This document shows positions 25,523 through 35,843 of a stretch of DNA of 64,000 nt, piece by piece. The position numbers and the translations under genes were made by a program. The notes below the pieces were generated by a model. The model was not told the origin of the DNA, did not search any database, and was given only the letters and a program-made list of their open reading frames with translations. Source of the DNA: Tubulanus polymorphus (lineage: Eukaryota; Nemertea; Palaeonemertea; Tubulaniformes; Tubulanidae). Numbering within the stretch: position 1 is the stretch's first letter; each line of letters begins with the position of its first letter. Location of the stretch: NCBI RefSeq assembly GCF_964204645.1, contig NW_027437455.1, positions 1-64,000 on the forward strand. The letters run 5' to 3'.

Positions 25523-28500
25523 CCCTTTTACGCATCGACATTTTCGTTTTTCCGATAGGGGGAATATTTGATACGAAAACGTTTTTTCTCGCGCTGAACG
25601 ACGTTTTCGCGTCGAAAAGTGCTTTTCCTGACGATTTGAGCGCTTTTACGCATCGACATTGTCGTTTTTCCGATAAGGGGAATATTCGATACGAAAACGG
25701 CTTTTCTCGCGCTGAACGAGGTTTTCGGGTCGAAAAGTGCTTTTCCTGACGATTTGAGCCCTTTTACGCATCGACATTTTCGTTTTTCCGATAGAGGGAA
25801 TATTTGATACGAAAACGACTTTTCTCGCGCAGAACGACGTTTTCGCGTCGAAAAGTGCTTTTCCTGACGATTTGAGCGCTTTTACGCATCGACATTTTCG
25901 TTTTTCCGATAGGGGGAATATTTGATACGAAAACGTCTTTTCTCGCGCTGAACGACGTTTTCGGGTCGAAAAGTGCTTTTCCTGACGATTTGAGCGCTTT
26001 TACGCATCGACATTTTCGTTTTTCCGATAGGGGGAATATTTGATACGAAAACGTCTTTTCTCGCTCTGAACGACGTTTTCGGGTCGAAAAGTGCTCTTCC
26101 TGACGATTTGAGCCCTTTTACGCATCGACATTTTCGTTTTTCCGATAGGGGGAATATTTGATACGAAAATGTCTTTTCTCGCGCTGAACGACGTTTTCGC
26201 GTCGAAAAGTGCTTTTCCTGACGATTTGAGCGCTTTATACGCATCGACATTGTCGTTTTTCCGATAGGGGGAATATTCGATACGAAAACGTCTTTTCTCG
26301 CGCTGAACGAGGTTTTCGGGTCGAAAAGTGCTTTTCCGAAAGATTTGAGCCCTTTTACGCATCGACATTTTCGTTTTTCCGATAGAGGGAATATTTGATA
26401 CGAAAACGTCTTTTCTCGCGCTGAACGACGTTTTCGGGTCGAAAAGTGCTTTTCCTGACGATTTGAGCGCTTTTACGCATCGACATTGTCGTTTTTCCGA
26501 TAGAGGAATATTTGATACGAAAACGTCTTTTCTCGCGCTCAACGACGTTTTCGCGTCGAAAAGTGCTTTTCCTGACGATTTGAGCGCTTTTACGCATCGA
26601 CATTGTCGTTTTTCCGATAGGGGGAATATTCGATACGAAAACGTCTTTTCTCGCGCTGAACGAGGTTTTCGGGTCGAAAAGTGCTTTTCCGAAAGATTTG
26701 AGCCCTTTTACGCATCGACATATTCGTTATTCCGATAGGGGGAATATTTGATACGAAAACGTCTTTTCTCGCGCTGAACGACGTTTTCGGGTCGAAAAGT
26801 GCTTTTCCTGACGATTTGAGCGCTTTTACGCATCGACATTTTCGTTTTTCCGATAGGGGGAATATTTGATACGAAAACGTCTTTTCTCGCGCTAAACGAC
26901 GTTTTCGGGTCGAAAAGTGCTCTTCCTGACGATTTGAGCCCTTTTACGCATCGACATTTTCGTTTTTCCGATAGTAGGAATATTTGATACGAAAACGTCA
27001 TTTCTCGCGCTGAACGACGTCTTCGCGTCGAAAAGTGCTTTTCCTGACGATTTGAGCGATTTTAAGCATCGACATTTTCGTTTTTCCGATAGGGGGAATA
27101 TTTGATACGAAAACGTCTTTTCTCGCGCTGAACGACGTTTTCGGGTCGAAAGTGCTTTTCCTGACGATTTGAGCGCTTTTACGCATCGACATTGTCGATT
27201 TTCCGATAGGGGGAATATTTGAAACGAAAACGTCTTTTCTCGTGCTGAACGAGGTTTTCGGGTCGAAAAGTGCTTTTCCTGAAGATTTGAGCCCTTTCAC
27301 GCATCGACATTTTCGTTTTTCCGATAGGGGGAATATTTGATACGAAAACGTCTTTTCTCGCGCTGAACGACGTTTTCGCGTCGAAAAGTGCTTTTCCTGA
27401 CGATTTGAGCGCTTTTACGCATCGACATCGTCGTTTTTCCGATAGGTTGAATATTTGATACGAAAACGTCTTTTCTCGCGCTGAACGACGTTTTCGCGTC
27501 GAAAAGTGCTTTTCCTGACGATTTGAGCGCTTTTACGCATCGACATTGTCGTTTTTCCGATAGGGGGAATATTTGATACGAAAACGTCTTTTCTCGCGCT
27601 CAACGACGTTTTCGCGTCGAAAAGTGCTTTTCCTGACGATTTGAGCGCTTTTTACGCATCGACATTGTCGTTTTTCCGATAGGGGGAATATTCGATACGA
27701 AAACGCCTTTTCTAGCGCTCAACGACGTTTTCGCGTCGAAAAGTGCTTTTCCTGACGATTTGAGGGCTTTTACGCATCGACATTGTCGTTTTTCCGATAG
27801 GGGGAATATTTGATACGAAAACGTTTTTTCTCGCGCTGAACGACGTTTTCGGGTCGAAAAGTGCTTTTCCTGACGATTTGAGCGCTTTTACGCATCGACC
27901 TTTTCGTTTTTCCGATAGGGGGAATATTTGATACGAAAACGTCTTTTCTCGCGCTGAACGACGTTTTCGGGTCGAAAAGTGCTTTTCCTGACGATTTGAG
28001 CGCTTTTACGCATCGACATTTTCGTTTTTCCGATAGGGGGAATATTTGGTACGAAAACGTCTTTTCTCGCGCTGAACGACGTTTTCGGGTCGAAAAGTGC
28101 TTTTCCTGACGATTTGAGCGCTTTTACGCATCGACATTTTCGTTTTTCCGATAGTGGAAATATTTGATACGAAAACGTCTTTTCTCGCGCTGAACGACGT
28201 TTTCAGGTCGAAAAGTGCTTTTCCTGGCGATTTGAGCGCTTTTACGCATCGACATTGTCGTTTTTCCGATAGTGGAAATATTTGATACGAAAACGTCTTT
28301 TCTCGCGCTGAACGAGGTTTTCGGGTCGAAAAGTGCTTTTCCTGACGATTTGAGCCCTTTTACGCATCGACATTTTCGTTTTTCCGATAGAGGGAATATT
28401 TGATACGAAAACGACTTTTCTCGCGCTGAACGACGTTTTCGCGTCGAAAAGTGCTTTTCCTGACGATTTGAGCGCTTTTACGCATCGACATCGTCGTTTT

Positions 28501-29572
28501 TCCGATAGGTTGAATATTTGATACGAAAAACGTCTTTACTCGCGCAGAACGACGTTTTCGCGTCGAAAAGTCCTTTTCCTGACGATTTGAGCGCTTTTAC
28601 GCATCGACATTTTCGTTTTTCCGATAGGGGGAATATTTGATACGAAAACGTCTTTTCTCGCGCTGAACGACGTTTTCGCGTCGAAAGGTGCTTTTCCTGA
28701 CGATTTGATCGCTTTTACGCATCGACATTGTCGTTTTTCCGATAGGGGGAATATTTGATACGAAAACGTCTTTTTTCGCGCTGAACGACGTTTTCGCGTC
28801 GAAAAGTGCTTTTCCTGACGATTTGAGCGCTTTTACGCATCGACATTGTCGTTTTTCCGATAGGGGGAATATTTGATACGAAAACGTCTTTTCTCGCGCT
28901 CAACGACGTTTTCGCGTCGAAAAGTGCTTTTCCTGACGATTTGAGCGCTTTTTACGCATCGACATTGTCGTTTTTCCGATAGGGGGAATATTCGATACGA
29001 AAACGTCTTTTCTCGCGCTGAACGAGGTTTTCGGGTCGAAAAGTGCTTTTCCGAAAGATTTGAGCCCTTTTACGCATCGACATTTTCGTTATTCCGATAG
29101 GGGGAATATTTGATACGAAAACGTCTTTTCTCGCGCTGAACGACGTTTTCGGGTCGAAAAGTGCTTTTCCTGACGATTTGAGCGCTTTTACGCATCGACA
29201 TTGTCGTTTTTCCGATAGGGGGAATATTTGATACGAAAACGTCTTTTCTCGCTCTAAACGACGTTTTCGGGTCGAAAAGTGCTTTTCCTGACGATTTGAG
29301 CGCTTTTACGCATCGACATTGTCGTTTTTCCGATAGGGGGAATATTTGATACGAAAACGTCTTTTCCCGCGCTGAACGACGTTTTCGGGTCGAAAAGTGC
29401 TTTTCCTGACGATTTGAGCGCTTTTACGCATCGACATTTTCGTTTTTCCGATAGGGGGAATATTTGATACGAAAACGTCTATTCCCGCGCTGAACGACGT
29501 TTTCGGGTCGAAAAGTGCTTTTCCTGACGATTTGAGCGCTTTTACGCATCGACATTGTCGTTTTTCCGATAG
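25523..29572 (-). repeat. Long-range duplication in satellite, copy 2
   Basis: This is the second copy of the block at 21391-25440, offset 4132 bp. No differences were noticed in the stretches compared by eye. It ends where the second copy changes to the AGGCGGAATGTTTG monomer subtype, which also appears beyond the Polinton near 50690, 51515 and 53405. Confidence 0.85.
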
Positions 29573-31913
29573 GCGGAATGTTTGATACGAAAACGTCTTT
29601 TCTCGCGCTGAACGACGTTTTCGGGTCGAAAAGTGCTTTTCCTGACGATTTGAGCGCTTTTACGCATCGACATTGTCGTTTTTCCGATAGGGGGAATATT
29701 TGATACGAAAACGTCTTTTCTCGCGCTGAACGACGTTTTCGGGTCGAAAAGTGCTTTTCCTGACGATTTGAGCGCTTTTACGCATCGACATTTTCGTTTT
29801 TCCGATAGGGGGAATATTTGATACGAAAACGTCTTTTCTCGCGCTGAACGACGTTTTCGGGTCGAAAAGTGCTTTTCCTGACGATTTGAGCGCTTTTACG
29901 CATCGACATTTTCATTTTTCCGATAGGGGGAATATTTGATACGAAAACGTCTTTTCTCGCGCTGAACGACGTTTTCGGGTCGAAAAGTGCTTTTCCTGAC
30001 GATTTGAGCGCTTTTACGCATCGACATTTTCGTTTTTCCGATAGGGGGAATATTTGATACGAAAACGTCTCTTCCCGCGCTGAACGAACGTTTTCGGGTC
30101 GAAAAGTGCTTTTCCTGACGATTTGAGCGCTTTTACGCATCGACATTTTCGTTTTTCGGATAGGGGGAATATTTGATACGAAAACGTCTTTTCTCGCGCT
30201 GAACGACGTTTTCGCGTCGAAAAGTGCTTTTCCTGACGATTTGAGCGCTTTTACGCATCGACATTTTCATTTTTCCGATAGGGGGAATATTTGATACGAA
30301 AACGTCTCTTCCCGCGCTGAACGAACGTTTTCGGGTCGAAAAGTGCTTTTCCTGACGATTTGAGCGCTTTTACGCATCGACATTTTCATTTTTCCGATAG
30401 GGGGAATATTTGATACGAAAACGTCTTTTCTCGCGCTGAACGACGTTTTCGCGTCGAAAAGTGCTTTTCCTGACGATTTGAGCGCTTTTACGCATCGACA
30501 TTTTCGTTTTTCGGATAGGGGGAATATTTGATACGAAAACGTCTTTTCTCGCGCTGAACGACGTTTTCGGGTCGAAAAGTGCTTTTCCTGGCGATTTGAG
30601 CGCTTTAACGCATCGACATTTTCGTTTTTCCGATAGGGGGAATATTTGATACGAAAACGTCTTTTCTCGCGCTGAACGACGTTTTCGCGTCGAAAAGTGC
30701 TTTTCCTGACGATTTGAGCGCTTTTACGCATCGACATTTTCGTTTTTCGGATAGGGGGAATATTTGATACGAAAACGTCTTTTCTCGCGCTGAACGACGT
30801 TTTCGCGTCGAAAAGTGCTTTTCCTGACGATTTGAGCGCTTTTACGCATCGACATTTTCGTTTTTCCGATAGGGGGAATATTAAATACGAAAACGTCTTT
30901 TCTCGCGCTGAACGACGTTTTCGCGTCGAAAAGTGCTTTTCCTGACGATTTGAGCGCTTTTACGCATCGACATTTTCATTTTTCCGATAGGGGGAATATT
31001 TGATACGAAAACGTCTCTTCCCGCGCTGAACGAACGTTTTCGGGTCGAAAAGTGCTTTTCCTGACGATTTGAGCGCTTTTACGCATCGACATTTTCGTTT
31101 TTCCGATAGGGGGAATATTTGATACGAAAACGTCTTTTCTCGCGCTGAACGACGTTTTCGCGTCGAAAAGTGCTTTTCCTGACGATTTGAGCGCTTTTAC
31201 GCATCGACATTTTCGTTTTTCGGATAGGGGGAATATTTGATACGAAAACGTCTTTTCTCGCGCTGAACGACGTTTTCGCGTCGAAAAGTGCTTTTCCTGA
31301 CGATTTGAGCGCTTTTACGCATCGACATTTTCGTTTTTCCGATAGGGGGAATATTAAATACGAAAACGTCTTTTCTCGCGCTGAACGACGTTTTCGCGTC
31401 GAAAAGTGCTTTTCCTGACGATTTGAGCGCTTTTACGCATCGACATTGTCGTTTTTCCGATAGGGGGAATATTTGATACGAAAACGTCTTTTCTCGCGCT
31501 GAACGACGTTTTCTGGTCGAAAAGTGCTTTTCCTGACGATTTGAGCGCTTTTACGCATCGACATTGTCGTTTTTCCGATAGGGGGAATATTTGATACGAA
31601 AACGTCTTTTCTCGCGCTGAACGACGTTTTCGGGTCGAAAAGTGCTTTTCCTGACGATTTGAGCGCTTTTACGCATCGACATTTTCGTTTTTCGGATAGG
31701 GGGAATATTTGATACGAAAACGTCTTTTCTCGCGCTGAACGACGTTTTCGGGTCGAAAAGTGCTTTTCCTGGCGATTTGAGCGCTTTTACGCATCGACAT
31801 TTTCGTTTTTCCGATAGGGGGAATATTTGATACGAAAACGTCTTTTCTCGCGCTGAACGACGTTTTCGCGTCGAAAAGTGCTTTTCCTGACGATTTGAGC
31901 GCTTTTACGCATC

Positions 31914-31919
31914 GACATT
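31914..31919. repeat. Polinton target-site duplication, left copy
   Basis: GACATT directly precedes the left terminus of the element and is repeated directly after its right terminus at 50314-50319. Removing the element and one copy restores a normal satellite monomer junction. Six-base target duplications are the hallmark of Polinton integrases. Confidence 0.95.
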
Positions 31920-32188
31920 AGTAATAGGGGTTTAGTTGTTTCAGGCCAAAGGTCGAACGGTCGAGCTCGTAAAAAATGAAAAAACATAAAAATAATAACA
32001 ATTTCTACTTGAATTACTCGCAAAACTCATAAAAATGAAAAATAAATTCTCACACGCTCGAATTTATTTTTCATTTTTATGAGTTTCACTCCTAATTCAA
32101 GTAGAAATTGTTATTATTTTTATGTTTTTTCATTTTTACTCACCCGCCCGTTCAACCTTTAGCCTGAAACAACTAAACCCCTATTACT
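31920..32188. repeat. Left terminal palindrome, hairpin-forming
   Basis: The first 269 bp begin AGTAATAGGGGTTTAG and end in its complement CTAAACCCCTATTACT. The arms of about 129 bp meet at AATAAATTC (32041-32049), a 10-base centre TCACACGCTC, and GAATTTATT (32060-32068). Two blocks are mispaired: GGTCGAGCTCG against GGGCGGGTGAG, and TACTCGCA against TAGGAGTG. The hairpin is therefore imperfect and its two orientations can be told apart. The identical-length structure at the other end is in inverted orientation. Folded ends of this sort resemble parvovirus telomeres. Confidence 0.9.
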
Positions 32189-32382
32189 CTTAAAATATTC
32201 ACATATATGAATAACATTTAAATCATTGAACTTCTAAAATCAATTTTAATAAAAAATATAGTATTAAAATGGAAGCAAATAAATACTAATGCCCAACATG
32301 TAATATCGATATAGACAAGTCTCAAAAAGCAAGACACAATAAAACTATAACACATTTAGAGAATAAATTGAAATTAGAATAT
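31920..32382 (+). repeat. Left terminal inverted repeat, 463 bp
   Basis: It matches the reverse complement of 49851-50313 with three differences noticed: near 32164 (C/T), 32289 (A here, C in the other copy) and 32374 (T/C). It comprises a 269-bp palindrome, an 80-bp AT-rich leader with a promoter-like motif, and the first 114 bases of the polymerase gene. Homology stops after GAATAT at 32382. Confidence 0.95.
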
Positions 32383-32520
32383 TTACAGTTATATTCAGAA
32401 CAGTTAACAAAGGGAAAGAAATTTATTGAATTATGGAATAATGATCCAAATAATGAACAATACGTTGAGGAATTTATTATCAAGGAATCGAAAGAACTTA
32501 TCAAAAGCAGCGAGGAATGA
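32269..32520 (+). pseudogene. Polymerase 5' fragment joined to HNH-protein tail
   Basis: ATG at 32269 is the TIR copy of the polymerase start. Codon 7 is TAA (32287-32289) where the functional copy has TAC, so translation stops after six residues. The same frame stays open through the first C2H2 zinc-finger segment, leaves homology with the polymerase at 32382, and continues to TGA at 32518 with a tail containing FIELWNNDPNNEQYVEE. That tail resembles the C-terminus of the neighbouring HNH protein (FVELWNSTHNEKYVEC). The fragment therefore records a junction between the TIR and a second, otherwise lost, HNH-type gene. It is unlikely to be expressed as a protein. Confidence 0.75.
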
Positions 32521-32570
32521 AAAAGGATGACGTTGGCCGAAGAAATGGAAGAGGATTCTAAAATGTTAAT

Positions 32571-32597
32571 CAATTTTAATAAAAATATGTATAATAA
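32571..32597 (+). promoter_or_regulatory. Replication-class promoter-like motif, HNH gene
   Basis: TTTTAATAAAAATAT followed by GTATAATAA directly abuts the HNH start codon. Nearly the same string precedes the polymerase (49965-49992, minus strand) and the zinc-finger gene (39149-39172, minus strand). Conserved sequence and fixed distance to ATG suggest a promoter or transcript start. This is inference; no transcript data are available. Confidence 0.55.
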
Positions 32598-33251
32598 ATG
32601 GAGCCGGAACAACCACAAACTATCAATATTACAAATAACACTGGCGTTATAAACATATATTACAAGAAATGTTCTAAATGTGAATTAAATAAATTAGCTA
32701 TAACAGAATTTAGTAAGCGTAAGATTAGCAAAGATGGTTTTCAAAATTGTTGTAAAACTTGTGCTAAACTATATACCAAACAATACCGAGAAGATAATAG
32801 AGAATCTTATAATGATTATATGACAGAATACATGAGAGAAAAATATAAAACAGATCTTAATTTTAGATTAAAACAATGTTTACGGTCTAGATTAACGCAA
32901 TTATTCAACAAAGAAACACATTCAGAAACACTATCTAATCTATTGGGTTGTTCAGATGAATTTCTCAAATCATGGATAATATATCAATTCGATGATAAAA
33001 TGAATATAGATAATTATGGTGAATACTTTCATATTGATCACGTGTTGCCGATTTCTAAATTTGACATGAGTGATGATTATGATAAGAAGCTAATCTGGAA
33101 TTGGAAGAATCTAAGACCTTTAGAAAAGAAAGAAAATATAATTAAATCTAACAAACTAGATATGAAATTATATTTAGATCAACTGGATAAAGCAAAGACA
33201 TTTGTTGAATTATGGAACTCAACACATAATGAAAAATACGTTGAATGTTAA
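32598..33251 (+). CDS. HNH endonuclease with zinc ribbon (217 aa)
   Basis: This is a predicted metal-dependent DNA nuclease of the HNH type carried by mobile elements and large DNA viruses. A four-cysteine zinc ribbon spans residues 25-55 (C25, C28, C52, C55). A basic, tyrosine-rich helix follows at about 60-100. The nuclease core has HIDHVLPISKF at 145-155 (H145, D147, H148), then WNWKNLRPL at 167-175 and ENIIKSNK at 179-186, supplying the asparagines of the fold. The start at 32598 is supported by the TATAATAAATGG context shared with other element genes. Its role in the element is unknown; homing, resolution or terminus processing are possible. A remnant of a second, similar protein lies just upstream (32383-32520). 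It is the first gene after the left TIR. Confidence 0.85.
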   Translation: MEPEQPQTINITNNTGVINIYYKKCSKCELNKLAITEFSKRKISKDGFQNCCKTCAKLYTKQYREDNRESYNDYMTEYMREKYKTDLNFRLKQCLRSRLTQLFNKETHSETLSNLLGCSDEFLKSWIIYQFDDKMNIDNYGEYFHIDHVLPISKFDMSDDYDKKLIWNWKNLRPLEKKENIIKSNKLDMKLYLDQLDKAKTFVELWNSTHNEKYVEC

Positions 33252-33645
33252 ACGCTTAGAAAACCGGTTTCTCTCGATCTATGTCAAACCGCCTGTATGT
33301 AATTGTATTAGGTTGTTTACAAAAACATCTGTGCCGTATTTCATATTCAGTTGAATGGAGCGCACCTCATTTGAATATTGATCGAACGTGCTATTTCAGT
33401 TGAAAAGGATTAATCAATTATATTACAAAAGAAGGAACATCTGTTGCACCAGACGGTGTTTAGCTAGTGAATAACTACCAGTTATAAACGCGCAGCACAT
33501 AAGCATAGGAACGTATTGGATATTCTCTCTCAAAACACAGTTTACAGTTCTAAATCTAAATGTAAGTAAATATATTATGAAGTAGGGAAACCTTTAAACA
33601 TATTTAAGTATAGTAATTCATTTTCACGACATCTTTTAGATTAAA
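33252..33645. other. Intergenic region, no gene seen
   Basis: This 394-bp stretch between the HNH gene and the first small ORF has stops in all frames and no repeat or RNA structure that I recognise. Its base composition is less AT-rich than the genes around it. Confidence 0.6.
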
Positions 33646-33816
33646 ATGGAATACAGAGATCAACCAGAAATTCCAAGTCAACCAACGGATGAGGAACTAG
33701 AAACGATAGATAGTGAAACTCAGGAATCAATAGAAATGGAGGATGAAACTCTCGTAATTGACGAACAAACTTCACAAAATTATAAGAACATTTGGACTAT
33801 CATCAAGAAATGGTGA
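33646..33816 (+). CDS. Small acidic protein (56 aa), possibly frameshifted
   Basis: ATG lies in a TTAAAATGG context. The product is strongly acidic (runs such as TDEELETIDSETQE) and of unknown function. It stops at TGA 33814, but an overlapping frame stays open from about 33795 to a TAA at 33915-33917 and reads LPRELQLPKLPATRLK, which has protein-like composition. A one-base loss near 33795 could have split a protein of about 90 residues. Without a homologue the intact state cannot be decided. Confidence 0.45.
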   Translation: MEYRDQPEIPSQPTDEELETIDSETQESIEMEDETLVIDEQTSQNYKNIWTIIKKW

Positions 33817-33932
33817 AAACTCTGAGTGATGTAATATATAATAAACAATTACCGCGCGAACTACAATTACCAAAATTACCAGCAACGCGACTTAAATTGC
33901 TGTTGGGACTCAAATAATCGAAAACTAAGAAA

Positions 33933-34112
33933 ATGAGTGGAGATATCAGTGCCGGTTTTGAAAGAAAACTGAGAAGAGTAGGTAGATTAATAAAATATGA
34001 AAAATTCAAAATATTAGGATTAGCATTTAGTGAAGTAGTAAGATATTTACCAGAAATTGAAGAAATGATTGGAAACAATCCAGTAATTAAAGAATTCTGG
34101 ACAAAATTATAA
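33933..34112 (+). CDS. Small basic hypothetical protein (59 aa)
   Basis: ATG follows AAGAAA, 15 bases after the stop of the preceding open frame. The product has a basic N-terminal half (FERKLRRVGRLIKYEKFK) and an amphipathic second half (LAFSEVVRYLPEIEEM). It lacks cysteines and membrane segments. It sits in the same direction as its neighbours and shares the A/T-ending codons of the element. I do not recognise the family. An overlapping minus-strand frame at 33803-34078 is judged a shadow. Confidence 0.5.
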   Translation: MSGDISAGFERKLRRVGRLIKYEKFKILGLAFSEVVRYLPEIEEMIGNNPVIKEFWTKL

Positions 34113-34208
34113 ATTATAACACTGAAGGTCTTTGTTATATAGATATCAAAAAATGTTATCTCGATTGTATATATCTGTTTTAATATTGTATTGTTTACTG
34201 TTAACTAA

Positions 34209-34481
34209 GTATTGCGTAATAACCGGTCCGATTGAACCGCTTTTCTATTGTTCTCCATTGTTCTACTATTGATCGTTGTTAATGGCGGCGGTTGTTCTGT
34301 ATTGATAGTTTACTGTTAACTGTGTATTGCGCAATAACCGGTCCTATTGGACCGCATTTCTATTGTTCTCCATTGTTCTATTATTGATCGTTGTTAGAAT
34401 AAAAATATAACTGTGTATTGCGCAATAACCGGTCCGATTGAACCGCATTTCTATTGTTCTCCATTGTTCTACTATTGATCG
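34209..34481 (+). repeat. Three 67-bp direct repeats with nested dyads
   Basis: Units lie at 34209-34275, 34324-34390 and 34415-34481. Each begins GTATTGCG(C/T)AATAACCGGTCC and ends TTGTTCTACTATTGATCG or a close variant. Units 2 and 3 contain the perfect palindrome ATTGCGCAAT, and all contain ACCGGT. Units 1 and 2 share a further upstream word TTTACTGTTAACT. The block is non-coding and more GC-rich than the rest of the element. Iterated dyads suggest a protein-binding array such as an enhancer or replication site. An unrelated repeat picked up from the host is the alternative. Confidence 0.8.
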
Positions 34482-34894
34482 CTAAAATTTACATAATAAA
34501 TATATGTGTTTATGAAATAATATTTCCACCAGTCGTTTCTTTGAATTTATTTTCAGTTTTAGGATTTATTATCGAGAATCCGAAATGACTTATCTGGACA
34601 GTTATAGTTACTGCTCCTAATAGATAGACAATAGTAGTGAGATAATCTAAATCCTAATTTAAATAAAATATAATAAAAAAACAATAACTTCAACTAGCTA
34701 GTCAATTCTATTATATTTTTAATATTTTCTTTTCAAAAAGAGAATACTTTATATTTTGAATAGATTCAAATAGAAATTCTTTAAATTCAAATAGCTAGTA
34801 TCAGTAGTCAATACTAGAATTCTTTAACTTTAACTATCTAATATCATTTGAAGAATACTTATAATACTATTCTTATTAAATTTCTCTAATATAA
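34482..34894. other. AT-rich leader region, no gene seen
   Basis: This non-coding stretch precedes the gene at 34895. It holds repeated short words (AGCTAGT, AATTCTTTAA, AATAGAAATTC) but no open frame or RNA structure that I can support. It may contain the promoter of the rightward operon-like run 34895-37536. Confidence 0.55.
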
Positions 34895-35500
34895 ATGACA
34901 AAGAAATCTAATAAAAATAGTATTGATATTGAAAAGACATTAGATGATTTAGGTCTAACAGATGATAATGATAATGTGGTAAATAAATGTGATAATAAAA
35001 TTGATAGTAATATTGATTATGAATACTATTTATATTGTAAGCATCATCTAGAACTATTGATTGCGAGTGGAAAAACTAAAGAGTTTATTGGTAAAACAAT
35101 AACTTTTCAAGAATTAGATAATATGAACAAAGAAAAAGTAATCAAATATTTTAAGATTTATGAAGAGTCAAGATTAGCTAGAATAAACGACTCTATAAGT
35201 GATGGTATTGTCAAATGTTATTCTAAGTTATGTAACCAGTTAATACCAATTGATGATGAAAATAAATTATATAATGATTTGAAAAATGACTATTTAGTTA
35301 TGACTGAATTACAAAAATGGGTTGGTTATGCTTCATTTCAATTAGGATCGGTTATGACATTAATTTCTACTGGAGTTATAACATTTTCGAACATCAAACC
35401 TATGGAATATAAATCAGGTAAGAACGAAACAGATGTACTACAACCAAACGTCGAAACAGAAAATGAATCAGAACAAAAATTAACTAAAATAAATGAGTGA
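34895..35500 (+). CDS. Conserved Polinton protein, putative membrane (201 aa)
   Basis: This opens a tightly packed run of four rightward genes. The N-terminus is acidic and low complexity (1-45). A helical core follows at about 45-165 (LELLIASGKTKEFIGKTIT, then KYFKIYEESRLARINDS), with a weakly hydrophobic segment at 143-166 (VGYASFQLGSVMTLISTG). The C-terminal tail is charged. From memory it resembles an uncharacterised family that sits next to a small basic membrane protein and the integrase in invertebrate Polintons. No biochemical function is known to me. The start codon lies in the TATAAATGAC context typical of the element. Its 3' end overlaps the next gene by 8 bases. Confidence 0.7.
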   Translation: MTKKSNKNSIDIEKTLDDLGLTDDNDNVVNKCDNKIDSNIDYEYYLYCKHHLELLIASGKTKEFIGKTITFQELDNMNKEKVIKYFKIYEESRLARINDSISDGIVKCYSKLCNQLIPIDDENKLYNDLKNDYLVMTELQKWVGYASFQLGSVMTLISTGVITFSNIKPMEYKSGKNETDVLQPNVETENESEQKLTKINE

Positions 35501-35840
35501 TGGAGTTAAGAAAAAGCCTAGATCCGAGAAACAAATTAAATGGGCAAGAGAATTAGGTAAAAGATCATCAGAATTAAAAAAAGCTAAGAAAAAGAAATTA
35601 TCTGATATAAATGAATCACCTGGTATTGATTCAAATAATAATCCATCTAATTCTTATAATAGTGGAAGAAATAATTACTTATATATTACAATTGGGTTAA
35701 TCACAATTATTATATTATCTGGTGTAATATATAAATCAAAATTCAAATCCGATGATAAAGATGATTCTAATGATAATAAACCTATCATACCAGAAAATAA
35801 ATCAAATGAAAATAAATCTAAAATATTATTAATGGATTAA
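35493..35840 (+). CDS. Small basic single-span membrane protein (115 aa)
   Basis: The start overlaps the previous gene within ATAAATGAGTGATGG. Residues 1-36 are very basic (KKKPRSEKQIKWARELGKR, then KKAKKKK). One clear transmembrane segment spans 62-80 (YLYITIGLITIIILSGVIY), and the C-terminus is hydrophilic and Asp/Asn/Lys-rich. The layout suggests a basic tail that could contact DNA or a capsid, with a membrane anchor. The position before integrase and ATPase matches gene order that I recall from related Polintons. Function is unknown. Confidence 0.7.
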   Translation: MSDGVKKKPRSEKQIKWARELGKRSSELKKAKKKKLSDINESPGIDSNNNPSNSYNSGRNNYLYITIGLITIIILSGVIYKSKFKSDDKDDSNDNKPIIPENKSNENKSKILLMD

Positions 35841-35843
35841 AAT

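Larger units (their letters stand above)
20348..31919 (-). repeat. 118-bp satellite array, reverse orientation
   Basis: About 98 monomers of the same satellite as 1-14088 lie here on the opposite strand (marker CGCATCGACAT on the plus strand). Variant types match the left array: GGGTCG or GCGTCG, CCTGACGATTTG or CCGAAAGATTTG, and the CTCTTCCCGCGCTGAACGAACG subtype, which becomes frequent after about 30 kb. The array ends at the Polinton insertion in the middle of a monomer (ATCGACATT) and continues beyond it at 50314. The long frames seen on the minus strand are repeat artefacts. Confidence 0.97.

Noticed and set aside
20348-31913. Lys/Arg-rich proteins from long minus-strand frames in the satellite
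   Set aside because: The frames follow the repeat period, switch phase each unit and vary with indels. There is no start context or conserved neighbour.
32269-32520. Alternative genetic code reading TAA as an amino acid
   Set aside because: The functional right copy has TAC at that codon, and TAA ends many other genes of the element.
33803-34078. Minus-strand 91-codon frame
   Set aside because: It is the shadow of the small rightward gene at 33933-34112, with no initiation context and serine/leucine-rich antisense composition.
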